Below are positions 1-5,374 of a DNA stretch of 6,386 nucleotides, one piece after another (position 1 is the first letter of the stretch; each line of letters begins with the position of its first letter). The notes under the pieces were generated by a model, which did no database searches, had not been told where the DNA came from, and worked only from the letters and a program-made list of their open reading frames with translations. The position numbers and the translations under genes are program-made. The stretch covers positions 1 to 6,386 of the forward strand of contig JAUXRT010000529.1 in the NCBI GenBank assembly GCA_030681635.1, in the 5' to 3' direction. This DNA is from Reyranella sp. (GTDB taxonomy: Bacteria; Pseudomonadota; Alphaproteobacteria; Reyranellales; Reyranellaceae).

Positions 1-1127
1 GCGAGGGTGCCGTCGAGATCGATCTGCCTGACGGCGCGACCAAGACCATCGGCATCGAGCGCCTGCATCTCGAGCAGGATGCCGGCAAGAGCCTGCACGA
101 CCAGCACCCGAGCCAGACCTATGTCGACCTAAACCGGTCGGGCGTGGCGCTGATGGAGATCGTGAGCCGGCCCGACATGCGCAATGCCGACGAAGCGGCG
201 GCGTACCTGACCAAGCTGCGCGCGATCGTGCGCTATCTCGGCACCTGCGACGGCAACATGGACGAGGGCTCCATGCGCTGCGACGTCAACGTCTCGGTGC
301 GCAAGCCGGGCGCTGAACTGGGCACGCGCTGCGAGATCAAGAACGTGAACTCGATCCGCTACGTCAAGCAGGCCATCGAGTACGAAGCCCGCCGCCAGGT
401 CGAGATCATCGAGGGCGGCGGCAAGATCGTGCAGGAGACACGGCTGTTCGATCCCGGCCGTGGCGAGACACGCTCGATGCGCTCCAAGGAAGACGCGCAC
501 GATTATCGCTACTTCCCCGATCCCGATCTGCTGCCACTCGTCTTTACCCAGGAATATGTCGACAAGATCCGCGCCAGCCTGCCGGAGTTGCCGGATGCGC
601 GGAAGAACCGCTTCATCAAGGACTATGGCCTCACGCCCTACGACGCGGGCGTCCTGGTCCTTGAGAAGGAGACGGCGGCGTTCTTCGATACGGTGGCGAA
701 GGGTCGCGACGCCAAGGAAGCCGTGAAGCTCGTCACGGGCGATTTCTTCGCGATGCTGAACCGGCGTGGTGCCACGATCGCGGAGTCGCCCATCAAAGCG
801 GAGCATCTCGGCAAGCTGCTCGACCTGCAGGCGGACGGCACGATCTCGGGCCGTATCGCCAAGGATCTGTTCGTTGCCATGGAAGAGACCGGCAAGGACC
901 CGGCCGTGCTGGTCGAGGAGCGCGGCCTGAAGCAGGTGACCGATACCGGCGCCATCGAGGCCGCCATCAAGGCGGTGATCGACGGCAACCCGGGCCAGGT
1001 CACGGCCTACAAGGCCAAGCCCACCCTGATGGGCTGGTTCGTCGGCCAGGTGATGAAGGCGACCGGCGGCAAGGCCAATCCCAAGATCGTCAACGAACTG
1101 TTGAAGAAGGCGCTCGACGCCGCCTGA
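1..1127 (+). CDS. gatB: Aspartyl/glutamyl-tRNA amidotransferase subunit B (5' end cut off by the window)
   Basis: GatB is the tRNA-binding and kinase subunit of the cytoplasmic GatCAB complex, which converts Glu-tRNA(Gln) and/or Asp-tRNA(Asn) to the amidated forms with ammonia supplied by GatA. The frame is open from base 3 and gives 374 residues to the TGA at 1125-1127. Family length is roughly 480-500, so about a quarter (the N-terminal part of the catalytic cradle) lies upstream. Visible motifs in order are LHLEQDAGKSLHD (about residues 20-32 of the visible part), YVDLNRSGVALMEIVS, GTRCEIKNVNSIRYV, ETRSMRSKEDAHDYRYFPDP, then the helical and YqeY-like tail ending in GWFVGQVMKATGGKANPKIVNELL, a hallmark GatB C-terminus. 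Ala in GVALMEIVS, where other phyla often have Pro, fits alphaproteobacteria. No frameshift is seen. An ATG at 144 is internal, because conserved sequence continues upstream of it. gatA or gatC may precede it but is not visible. Confidence 0.98.
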   Translation, partial: EGAVEIDLPDGATKTIGIERLHLEQDAGKSLHDQHPSQTYVDLNRSGVALMEIVSRPDMRNADEAAAYLTKLRAIVRYLGTCDGNMDEGSMRCDVNVSVRKPGAELGTRCEIKNVNSIRYVKQAIEYEARRQVEIIEGGGKIVQETRLFDPGRGETRSMRSKEDAHDYRYFPDPDLLPLVFTQEYVDKIRASLPELPDARKNRFIKDYGLTPYDAGVLVLEKETAAFFDTVAKGRDAKEAVKLVTGDFFAMLNRRGATIAESPIKAEHLGKLLDLQADGTISGRIAKDLFVAMEETGKDPAVLVEERGLKQVTDTGAIEAAIKAVIDGNPGQVTAYKAKPTLMGWFVGQVMKATGGKANPKIVNELLKKALDAA

Positions 1128-1144
1128 TCTTCAGGGAGCGGCGT
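1117..1144. terminator. Nested inverted repeat across the gatB/exported-protein convergent junction (possible bidirectional terminator)
   Basis: ACGCCGC (1117-1123) pairs with GCGGCGT (1138-1144). Inside it CTGA (1124-1127) pairs with TCAG (1131-1134) around a TCT loop, leaving a GGA bulge on the 3' side. The total is about 11 base pairs. Both stop codons (TGA 1125-1127 and the opposite-strand TGA at 1133-1131) sit inside the stem. There is no T-tract on the + side, and only scattered Ts on the - side, so it is not a classical intrinsic terminator. It is the only terminator-like structure available to either gene without entering the other. The TGA/TCA pairing is expected whenever two TGA-ending genes converge; the 7-bp outer stem is not. 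Confidence 0.4.
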
Positions 1145-2309
1145 AGCGCACCAGCCGCGCCGTCAGGCTGTCGTCCGACCAGACCAGGGCCGCGGTCTGT
1201 CCGTCCGGTGTCCGGGCGATGTCGCTGGCGTTCATCGCAGGACTCTGCCAACGCACCTGTCCATCCGTGCGGCCTGCCACGACGTAGCAGGGCGGCCCAT
1301 CCATCGTGTCGCAGACGATGGCCACGAACCCGTCGCCGTCGGCGATCATGCGGCGCGTCTGCCCATAGCGCCACGGCGCGCGGCCGGCGACGTTTCCTGC
1401 CTCGTCGATCCGCACGATCTCCGGCGGCCGGGAGGTGTCGAAGCGGCTGAGCGCCGAGGCCCACCCGCCGGGCAGCAGCGCGAATGACGTGCCCTCGGTG
1501 TTGAACGGAGTCCGGCCCTGCGGCGTGCCGTCGGCGGCAAAGCGCGCGATGTACCATTGGCTGAGCGCCATCACGCGCTGGATTTCCTGCACCGCGGCCG
1601 TGATGCCGCCGTCGGATCTGGCAGCAAGACCATAGACATCTTCCGGATAGCCGGGCCCCGGGCCCGCCTGCCAGCTCCGCTGTCCCTCGGCGTCGAACTT
1701 GCCGATCCACCAGTTGAAAGGGCCGGGTCCGAAGCCACCGCCGACCAGCAGGCCGTTGTCGGTGGTCGGGAGGTAGAACTTGGTCTGGTAGTAGGACGCC
1801 GGGTTGCCAGGCGTTGCGGGCGGCACGGCGGTGGCGCGCCGCACCTTGCCGTCGGCGGTGACCCGATAGATCGAGGTCACCGAGCGCTCCCGCTGCGGCG
1901 TGGCCATCGCCTGGTTGGAGCTGCTGAGGAAGACCGCCGTTTCGCCCGAAGACGTGACCGCGACACCCAGTGAGGCAACATTGAAGCCGCGCGGGCCGAC
2001 GCTGGTCTGCACGGGCAGCATGGTCCGGAACTTGAGCCCGCCGTCGGGCCGGTAGGCCAGCAGTTCGACACGGGCGCTGGCGGCGGGCGCGATGCCGTCG
2101 GGCGAGGGGCTAAAGCTGCTCAGCAACACATAGTGCGTGCCGTCGGATCCGATGGCCAGGCGGCCCGGCGGTCCAAAGCTCGAGAGCTGGTGATCCGGTG
2201 GCGGCGGCAAGGTGATGTCGAGCACGACACGCGGTTGCGGCTGGGCGAGGGCGGGGCTGCTGAGCAGGGCGAGGACGAGGATCGGCAATAGACGCATGGC
2301 GCGAATCAT
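1131..2309 (-). CDS. Exported protein of unknown function with beta-propeller-like repeats
   Basis: I do not recognise a named family. The 392-residue product starts with a clear Sec signal peptide: basic n-region (Arg3, Arg6), hydrophobic LLPILVLALL core, and cleavage probably after Ala20-Leu21-Ala22, giving a mature protein that starts QPQPR. The mature part is soluble with no membrane segment. It carries recurring motifs of the type (aromatic or basic)-x-(D/A)-(D/E/A)-G-x-x-x-(W/R) near residues 86-95, 149-157, 204-213, 256-264, 300-313 and 346-354, about 45-60 residues apart. This is typical of PQQ-like, SMP-30 or delta-60 beta-propeller blades. The only cysteines of the mature chain, Cys333 and Cys341, could form a disulfide in the periplasm. 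Met5 (codon at 2297-2295) is an equally good start and gives a compact 18-residue signal peptide. Neither start has a Shine-Dalgarno. It converges on gatB with 3 bp between stops and diverges from the lactonase-like gene. Confidence 0.85.
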   Translation of the reverse strand: MIRAMRLLPILVLALLSSPALAQPQPRVVLDITLPPPPDHQLSSFGPPGRLAIGSDGTHYVLLSSFSPSPDGIAPAASARVELLAYRPDGGLKFRTMLPVQTSVGPRGFNVASLGVAVTSSGETAVFLSSSNQAMATPQRERSVTSIYRVTADGKVRRATAVPPATPGNPASYYQTKFYLPTTDNGLLVGGGFGPGPFNWWIGKFDAEGQRSWQAGPGPGYPEDVYGLAARSDGGITAAVQEIQRVMALSQWYIARFAADGTPQGRTPFNTEGTSFALLPGGWASALSRFDTSRPPEIVRIDEAGNVAGRAPWRYGQTRRMIADGDGFVAIVCDTMDGPPCYVVAGRTDGQVRWQSPAMNASDIARTPDGQTAALVWSDDSLTARLVRYAAP

Positions 2310-2310
2310 A
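2305..2310 (-). promoter_or_regulatory. -10-like box TATGAT just upstream of the exported-protein start
   Basis: Read on the - strand, TATGAT (5 of 6 to TATAAT) occupies 2310-2305, seven bases before the second in-frame ATG (2297-2295). It overlaps the first ATG, which would then not be transcribed. No convincing -35 is seen 16-18 bp upstream (TTTCGT-like at best). If real, transcription would begin at or next to the ATG at 2297, making a leaderless message, which fits the lack of a Shine-Dalgarno. This is weak evidence resting on one box. Confidence 0.3.
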
Positions 2311-2346
2311 TGTGTTAGGCTTGCCCGACGAAAGGCGGGAAGAACA

Positions 2347-3114
2347 ATGGTCGCGAAACTCTACGCCATGACCTGCGGCCGGCTGGTCGGACGCCTCAAG
2401 GACATGATCGAGGGCGAGGATGGCCCGGTGGCGCTGCCGATCCCCTCCTACCTGATCGAGCATCCCAAGGGACGCGCCCTGTTCGACACCGGTATGCATC
2501 CGCAATGCCGTACAGATGCCGCTGGCAGGCTGGGCGAGCGCGTGGCCAGGATCTTCGGCTTCGAGCAGTACGGCGCGGCCGACGATGTGAAGTCGCGTCT
2601 GGAAGCGATCGATCGCGATCCCGGCAAGGTCGACTTCATCGTGAATTCACACCTGCATTTCGACCACGCCGGCGGCAACGAGCTGGTGCCCAACGCCACC
2701 ATGGTGGTGCAGCGGCCGGAATGGCAGGCGGCGCAGGATCCCGAGACCGCGGCCAAGGTCGGCTTCTTCAAGGCCGACTTCGACCATGGCCATCCGGTGA
2801 AGCAGGTCGAGGGCGAGCATGATCTGTTCGGCGACGGCAGCGTCGTCTGCGTCCCGACCTATGGCCACACGCCGGGCCATCAATCGCTGAAAGTGCGCAC
2901 CGAGGCCGGCGAGATCGTGTTGACCGGCGATGCCTGCTACTTCTGCCGGACGCTGCGCGACCGCCGGCTGCCGCGCTTCGTCTGGGACCGAGAGCAGATG
3001 CTGGCGTCGCTCGACCGCCTCGCGGCCCTGGAGCGGGGCGGGGCCAGGCTGTTCTTCGGCCACGACCCCGACTTCTGGAAGGCCGTGCCCCAGGCCCCGG
3101 CGCCGGCCTTCTAG
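2347..3114 (+). CDS. N-acyl-homoserine-lactonase-like metallo-beta-lactamase-fold hydrolase
   Basis: Predicted cytoplasmic dinuclear metal hydrolase of 255 residues that opens a lactone ring, perhaps of N-acyl-homoserine lactone signals. The metallo-beta-lactamase motif is complete: SHLHFDHAGG gives His102, His104, Asp106 and His107; His178 lies in HTPGHQSL; Asp195 in TGDACY; His239 in FFGHD. Tyr198, three residues after Asp195, sits where AiiA-type AHL lactonases carry their catalytic tyrosine (Asp191/Tyr194 in AiiA). The N-terminus KLYAMTCGRL and LFDTGMHP also match this family. The frame is open further upstream (ATG at 2212), but that extension runs antisense through the neighbour's signal peptide. 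The ATG at 2347 starts the family-like sequence, and GGGA (2337-2340) six bases upstream is a usable ribosome site. Substrate is not provable: relatives hydrolyse gamma- or delta-lactones, and no luxI/luxR is in view. It diverges from the exported protein and overlaps the next gene's stop. Confidence 0.9.
   Translation: MVAKLYAMTCGRLVGRLKDMIEGEDGPVALPIPSYLIEHPKGRALFDTGMHPQCRTDAAGRLGERVARIFGFEQYGAADDVKSRLEAIDRDPGKVDFIVNSHLHFDHAGGNELVPNATMVVQRPEWQAAQDPETAAKVGFFKADFDHGHPVKQVEGEHDLFGDGSVVCVPTYGHTPGHQSLKVRTEAGEIVLTGDACYFCRTLRDRRLPRFVWDREQMLASLDRLAALERGGARLFFGHDPDFWKAVPQAPAPAF
3092..3114. other. Stop-codon overlap (CTAG) with adjacent GC-rich inverted repeat
   Basis: The palindrome CTAG at 3111-3114 supplies TAG stops to both convergent genes: 3112-3114 on the + strand and 3113-3111 on the - strand. 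Just upstream, AGGCC (3092-3096) and GGCCT (3105-3109) form a 5-bp stem around CCGGCGCC. An alternative fold is the 10-bp palindrome CCGGCGCCGG (3097-3106). No T-tract follows, so terminator function is only possible. The overlap leaves no intergenic room, so the 3' ends of the two messages must be complementary. Confidence 0.6.
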
Positions 3115-4244
3115 TCGTCGATCGGAAGACCGAGCGCCATGCGGCCGGCGAGCCTGCGCTGCGGCGCGTCGGTCAACGGATGGAAGCGTGCGCCCTGGAT
3201 GTCGCGGAACAGGCGCTCCAGGCCCATCGACCTGAAGTAGCTTGCACCGCCTGCAACGCCCATCGCCAGTTCGACCGTCTTGATGGCACTGCGCGCCACC
3301 AGCGCACGGTGGGTGAAGATCGTGTTGGTCGTCTCGGGGCCGGGTGCCGCGGTCTCGCCAAACGCGACCATGCTGTCATGGGCGATGCGGGTGGCCGCCC
3401 ATTCGTTCTCGAGTTCGCCGACCGCCTCGACGGTCGAGGGATCGCTGCGCTTCTTCGCCGCCGCGACGGCGATGTCGCGCGCCGCTTCGGCGACGCCGGT
3501 GTAGGCGGCGTAGACCAGCGGGAAGGCCACCATCGAGATCACGTGCATCGCGGGATGCCACTTGCCGGCGGGACGGCGCACCGAGACGGCGGCATCGGCG
3601 ATGAACACGTTGTCGATCTTCACGGTCTGCGAGGCGGTGCCGCGCATGCCGAGCGTGTCCCAGGTGTCGAGGATGGTGACGCCCTCGCTCTTCACCGGCA
3701 GGCCGAACTGCAGGACGGTCGGTCCTTCGGCGGTCTGCTCGACGGCGGTGGTCATGAACAGGTCGGCGGTCGGCGCGCCGCTGGCGAAGATCTTCTGTCC
3801 GCTGATGCGATAGCCACCCTCGACCTTGGTGGCGGTGCCCGAGCCGGAAAGCCAGTCCGAACCGCCCGAGGTCAGGAGCTGGATGCGATCGCCGGCAATG
3901 CGCTTCAGCAGCGGCTCCACCGGCGCCTTCTGGTTCCGCCAGCGCCACACCTGGGCGGCGGCCGGGTGCGTGTGCATGGAAAATGCGAGGCCCGTCGAGC
4001 TGCAGGTGCGGCCGAGCTGGCGCAGCATGGCGGCCAACTCGGTGCGCGTGAGGCCGCTGCCGCCGAACTCGACCGGCACGGCCAGTCCGAAGAAGCCGTT
4101 TTCACGGAGCAGGGCGATGTTGGCGCCGACGTAGGCCCCCGACTTGTCGCAACGCGCGCCTTCCTCGGCGAGCTGAGGACCGATCTCTGCTAGGATGGCG
4201 CGCCAATCGGTGGTTGTGGGCTTGCGCAGGGTTTGGACTGACAT
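3111..4244 (-). CDS. Acyl-CoA dehydrogenase-family flavoprotein lacking the usual catalytic glutamate
   Basis: A 377-residue protein with the full acyl-CoA dehydrogenase fold, predicted cytoplasmic and FAD-binding. Alpha-helical N-domain: about 14-110, with LLRENGFFGLAVPVEFGGSGL. Beta middle domain: about 120-225, with GYRISGQKIFASGAPTAD and LGMRGTASQTVKIDNVFI. C-terminal helical domain: 230-377, ending RDIQGARFHPLTDAPQRRLAGR. In medium-chain dehydrogenases the catalytic Glu sits nine residues after the Arg of RDA (IYEGT); here the same spacing from Arg347 lands on Pro356 in FHPL, with His355 beside it. A base in another helix, as in isovaleryl-CoA dehydrogenase, cannot be excluded. RDxxGARFHPL also resembles the C-termini of DszC/SfnC-type flavin monooxygenases, so an oxygenase or other role is possible. 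The ATG at 4244-4242 is well supported by AAGGAGGT five bases upstream. It diverges from an AraC regulator, the likely controller, and overlaps the lactonase-like gene at its 3' end. Confidence 0.9.
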   Translation of the reverse strand: MSVQTLRKPTTTDWRAILAEIGPQLAEEGARCDKSGAYVGANIALLRENGFFGLAVPVEFGGSGLTRTELAAMLRQLGRTCSSTGLAFSMHTHPAAAQVWRWRNQKAPVEPLLKRIAGDRIQLLTSGGSDWLSGSGTATKVEGGYRISGQKIFASGAPTADLFMTTAVEQTAEGPTVLQFGLPVKSEGVTILDTWDTLGMRGTASQTVKIDNVFIADAAVSVRRPAGKWHPAMHVISMVAFPLVYAAYTGVAEAARDIAVAAAKKRSDPSTVEAVGELENEWAATRIAHDSMVAFGETAAPGPETTNTIFTHRALVARSAIKTVELAMGVAGGASYFRSMGLERLFRDIQGARFHPLTDAPQRRLAGRMALGLPIDD

Positions 4245-4249
4245 CGGAA

Positions 4250-4257
4250 ACCTCCTT
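4250..4257 (-). promoter_or_regulatory. Strong Shine-Dalgarno AAGGAGGT fixing the flavoprotein start
   Basis: On the - strand AAGGAGGT (4257-4250) is an essentially perfect anti-16S match, with five bases to the ATG at 4244. It is the strongest ribosome site in the window together with that of the GST gene, and it makes the start assignment secure. Confidence 0.9.
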
Positions 4258-4275
4258 CAGATTTGACAGGAGCGA

Positions 4276-4302
4276 AGTATCGTGGGACCGGGGTTCGAAC
4301 AA
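4276..4302 (-). promoter_or_regulatory. Tentative promoter for the acyl-CoA dehydrogenase-like gene
   Basis: On the - strand TTGTTC (4302-4297) and GATACT (4281-4276; 4 of 6 to TATAAT) are separated by 15 bp. Transcription would start near 4269 and leave about 25 bases of leader carrying the AAGGAGGT site. The -35 box overlaps both the AraC start codon and the 8-bp palindrome GTTCGAAC (4293-4300), a natural place for regulator contact. The spacer is short and the -35 weak, so this is a suggestion only. Confidence 0.25.
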
Positions 4303-4305
4303 TGA
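4282..4305 (+). other. Possible 7-codon leader ORF coupled to the AraC regulator
   Basis: AGGAG (4268-4272) lies nine bases before a GTG (4282-4284) that opens a tiny frame coding (f)M-G-P-G-F-E-Q and ending TGA at 4303-4305. That stop overlaps the regulator's ATG (4302-4304) as ATGA, the usual geometry for translational coupling. The regulator's own ATG has no good Shine-Dalgarno directly upstream, which the coupling would explain. The reading is short enough to arise by chance. Confidence 0.25.
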
Positions 4306-5363
4306 CCGGGACGCCGCCCTCGTTTGCCGAGACGCCGCGAATCGCCGCCGAGCCCGACGTTCTGTCTGAAGTCCTGCGGGCCGTGCGGCTGAGCGGAGCG
4401 ATCTTCCTCAACGGCCGCTTCACTGCGCCGTTCGCCGTGCTGTCGCCGCAGCGCTTCAATGCCGACGAACCCATGGCGCATCTGCGCCACACCAGCGCCT
4501 TCCACTATATTGCCCGGGGCGGTTGCACCATCGAGACCGCAACCGGCACGCGCCGCAATGTTGGCGCCGGTGATCTGATCCTGTTGCCGTTTGCCGACCG
4601 CCACAAGTTCGAGGACGGCGCGACGCCGGACATGGCACCCGCGGCCCAGCTCAACCCCAGCGGGCCGACCGAGGGGATCTGGCGGGTCGATCATGGCGGC
4701 GGCGGCAGCGAGACGCGCATGGTTTGCGGTTTTCTCGAGTCGGCCGAATTGATGTCATCACCTGTGTTCCGCACCCTGCCCGAGATTCTCGTTGAGCGAG
4801 TGACCGGCCAGTCGCTGAGCGCCAGCCTCTCGGCGACGGTCGGCGAGTTGCTGGCCCGGACGGACGCGACGACGCCGGGCACCGAAGCCATCCTCAGCCG
4901 CATGATGGAGCTGCTGTTCGTCGAGATGCTGCGAGGTCATGCCAGCCGGCTGCCCGACGGCAGCAAAGGGTTGCTGGCCGCGCTGCGCGATCCGATCGTC
5001 GGGCGGGCGCTGGGGCTTCTCCACGCCGCCCCGGCGCGGCGCTGGACGACCGAAAGCCTGGCGCGTGAAGCGGGCTCCTCGCGCACCGTGCTGGGCGAGC
5101 ATTTCAACGCACTGTTGGGCAAGCCGCCGATCGAATACCTGACCGGCTGGCGCATCCAGCTCGCTGCCGACCGGCTGCGCAACGGCCGGGACGGCATCGC
5201 GCGCATTGCCGCCGACATCGGCTACGAATCGGAAGCGGCCTTCAGTCGGGCCTTCAAGCGCGTGGCGGGCATGACACCCGGTCGCTGGCGCGATGGCGGC
5301 GGCGACAGCCCCGAGCTGATGCCGCTTCAGTTCAAGAAGCCGCTGGTGCCCGACAACGCCTGA
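4302..5363 (+). CDS. AraC-family transcriptional regulator with N-terminal Cupin_6 sensor domain
   Basis: Cytoplasmic DNA-binding regulator of 353 residues. The N-terminal part (about 20-150) looks like the Cupin_6 (AraC-binding-like) domain: DVLSEVLRAVRLSGAIFLNGRFTA, then TSAFHYIARGGCTIE and GAGDLILLPFADRHKF. It probably binds a small ligand that is not identifiable here. The C-terminal AraC domain has both helix-turn-helix units: about 248-273 (LAREAGSSRTVLGEHFNALLG) and 299-320 (IARIAADIGYESEAAFSRAFKR), followed by the family signature GMTPGRWR. A helical linker (about 165-235) may serve dimerisation. Start choice: ATG at 4302 or, in the same frame, TTG at 4263. The TTG has no ribosome site and would add 13 poorly conserved-looking residues, so the ATG is preferred. 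The gene diverges from the acyl-CoA dehydrogenase-like gene across 57 bp, and AraC proteins commonly control such a divergent neighbour as well as themselves. It converges on the VOC gene with a 6-bp gap. Confidence 0.93.
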   Translation: MTGTPPSFAETPRIAAEPDVLSEVLRAVRLSGAIFLNGRFTAPFAVLSPQRFNADEPMAHLRHTSAFHYIARGGCTIETATGTRRNVGAGDLILLPFADRHKFEDGATPDMAPAAQLNPSGPTEGIWRVDHGGGGSETRMVCGFLESAELMSSPVFRTLPEILVERVTGQSLSASLSATVGELLARTDATTPGTEAILSRMMELLFVEMLRGHASRLPDGSKGLLAALRDPIVGRALGLLHAAPARRWTTESLAREAGSSRTVLGEHFNALLGKPPIEYLTGWRIQLAADRLRNGRDGIARIAADIGYESEAAFSRAFKRVAGMTPGRWRDGGGDSPELMPLQFKKPLVPDNA

Positions 5364-5374
5364 TCGCCGTCAGG
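5359..5374. repeat. Small inverted repeat across the AraC/VOC convergent junction
   Basis: CCTGA (5359-5363) and TCAGG (5370-5374) form a 5-bp stem around the 6-bp gap and include both stop codons. No T-tract follows on either strand. Part of the symmetry is trivial, since two TGA stops facing each other always pair, so this is a weak candidate for a bidirectional terminator. Confidence 0.3.

Noticed and set aside
129..806. A 225-codon open frame antisense to gatB
   Set aside because: gatB is certain here; the antisense frame is rich in Arg, Ala, Leu and Asp with no domain and no ribosome site, so it is a shadow frame.
2303..2307. GAATC (GANTC, CcrM-type methylation site) overlapping the exported-protein -10
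   Set aside because: GANTC recurs several times in the window inside genes, so its position here is not informative.
2212..2346. N-terminal extension of the lactonase-like protein from an upstream ATG
   Set aside because: It would be antisense to the neighbour's signal peptide, is Arg-rich and unlike the family; the family begins at the ATG at 2347.
3180..4193. A long open frame on the + strand antisense to the acyl-CoA dehydrogenase-like gene, 337 codons
   Set aside because: It reads as low-complexity Arg/Gly/Ala/His-rich sequence without a recognisable domain, typical of the complement of a GC-rich gene; the opposite strand encodes a full conserved family protein.
4263..4268. Perfect -35 consensus TTGACA on the + strand in the AraC/flavoprotein gap
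   Set aside because: The positions 16-18 bp downstream read GACCGG-like sequence with no resemblance to a -10, so no promoter is called from it.
4283..4299. tRNA T-arm-like sequence on the - strand (TTCGAACCCCGGTCCCA), possible tRNA remnant or att site
   Set aside because: The pairing 5' half of the T-stem is absent, there is no acceptor stem or CCA, and no integrase or second copy is in the window; probably chance.
4263..4301. TTG at 4263 as start of the AraC regulator
   Set aside because: No Shine-Dalgarno precedes it and the added 13 residues show no domain character; ATG at 4302 is simpler.
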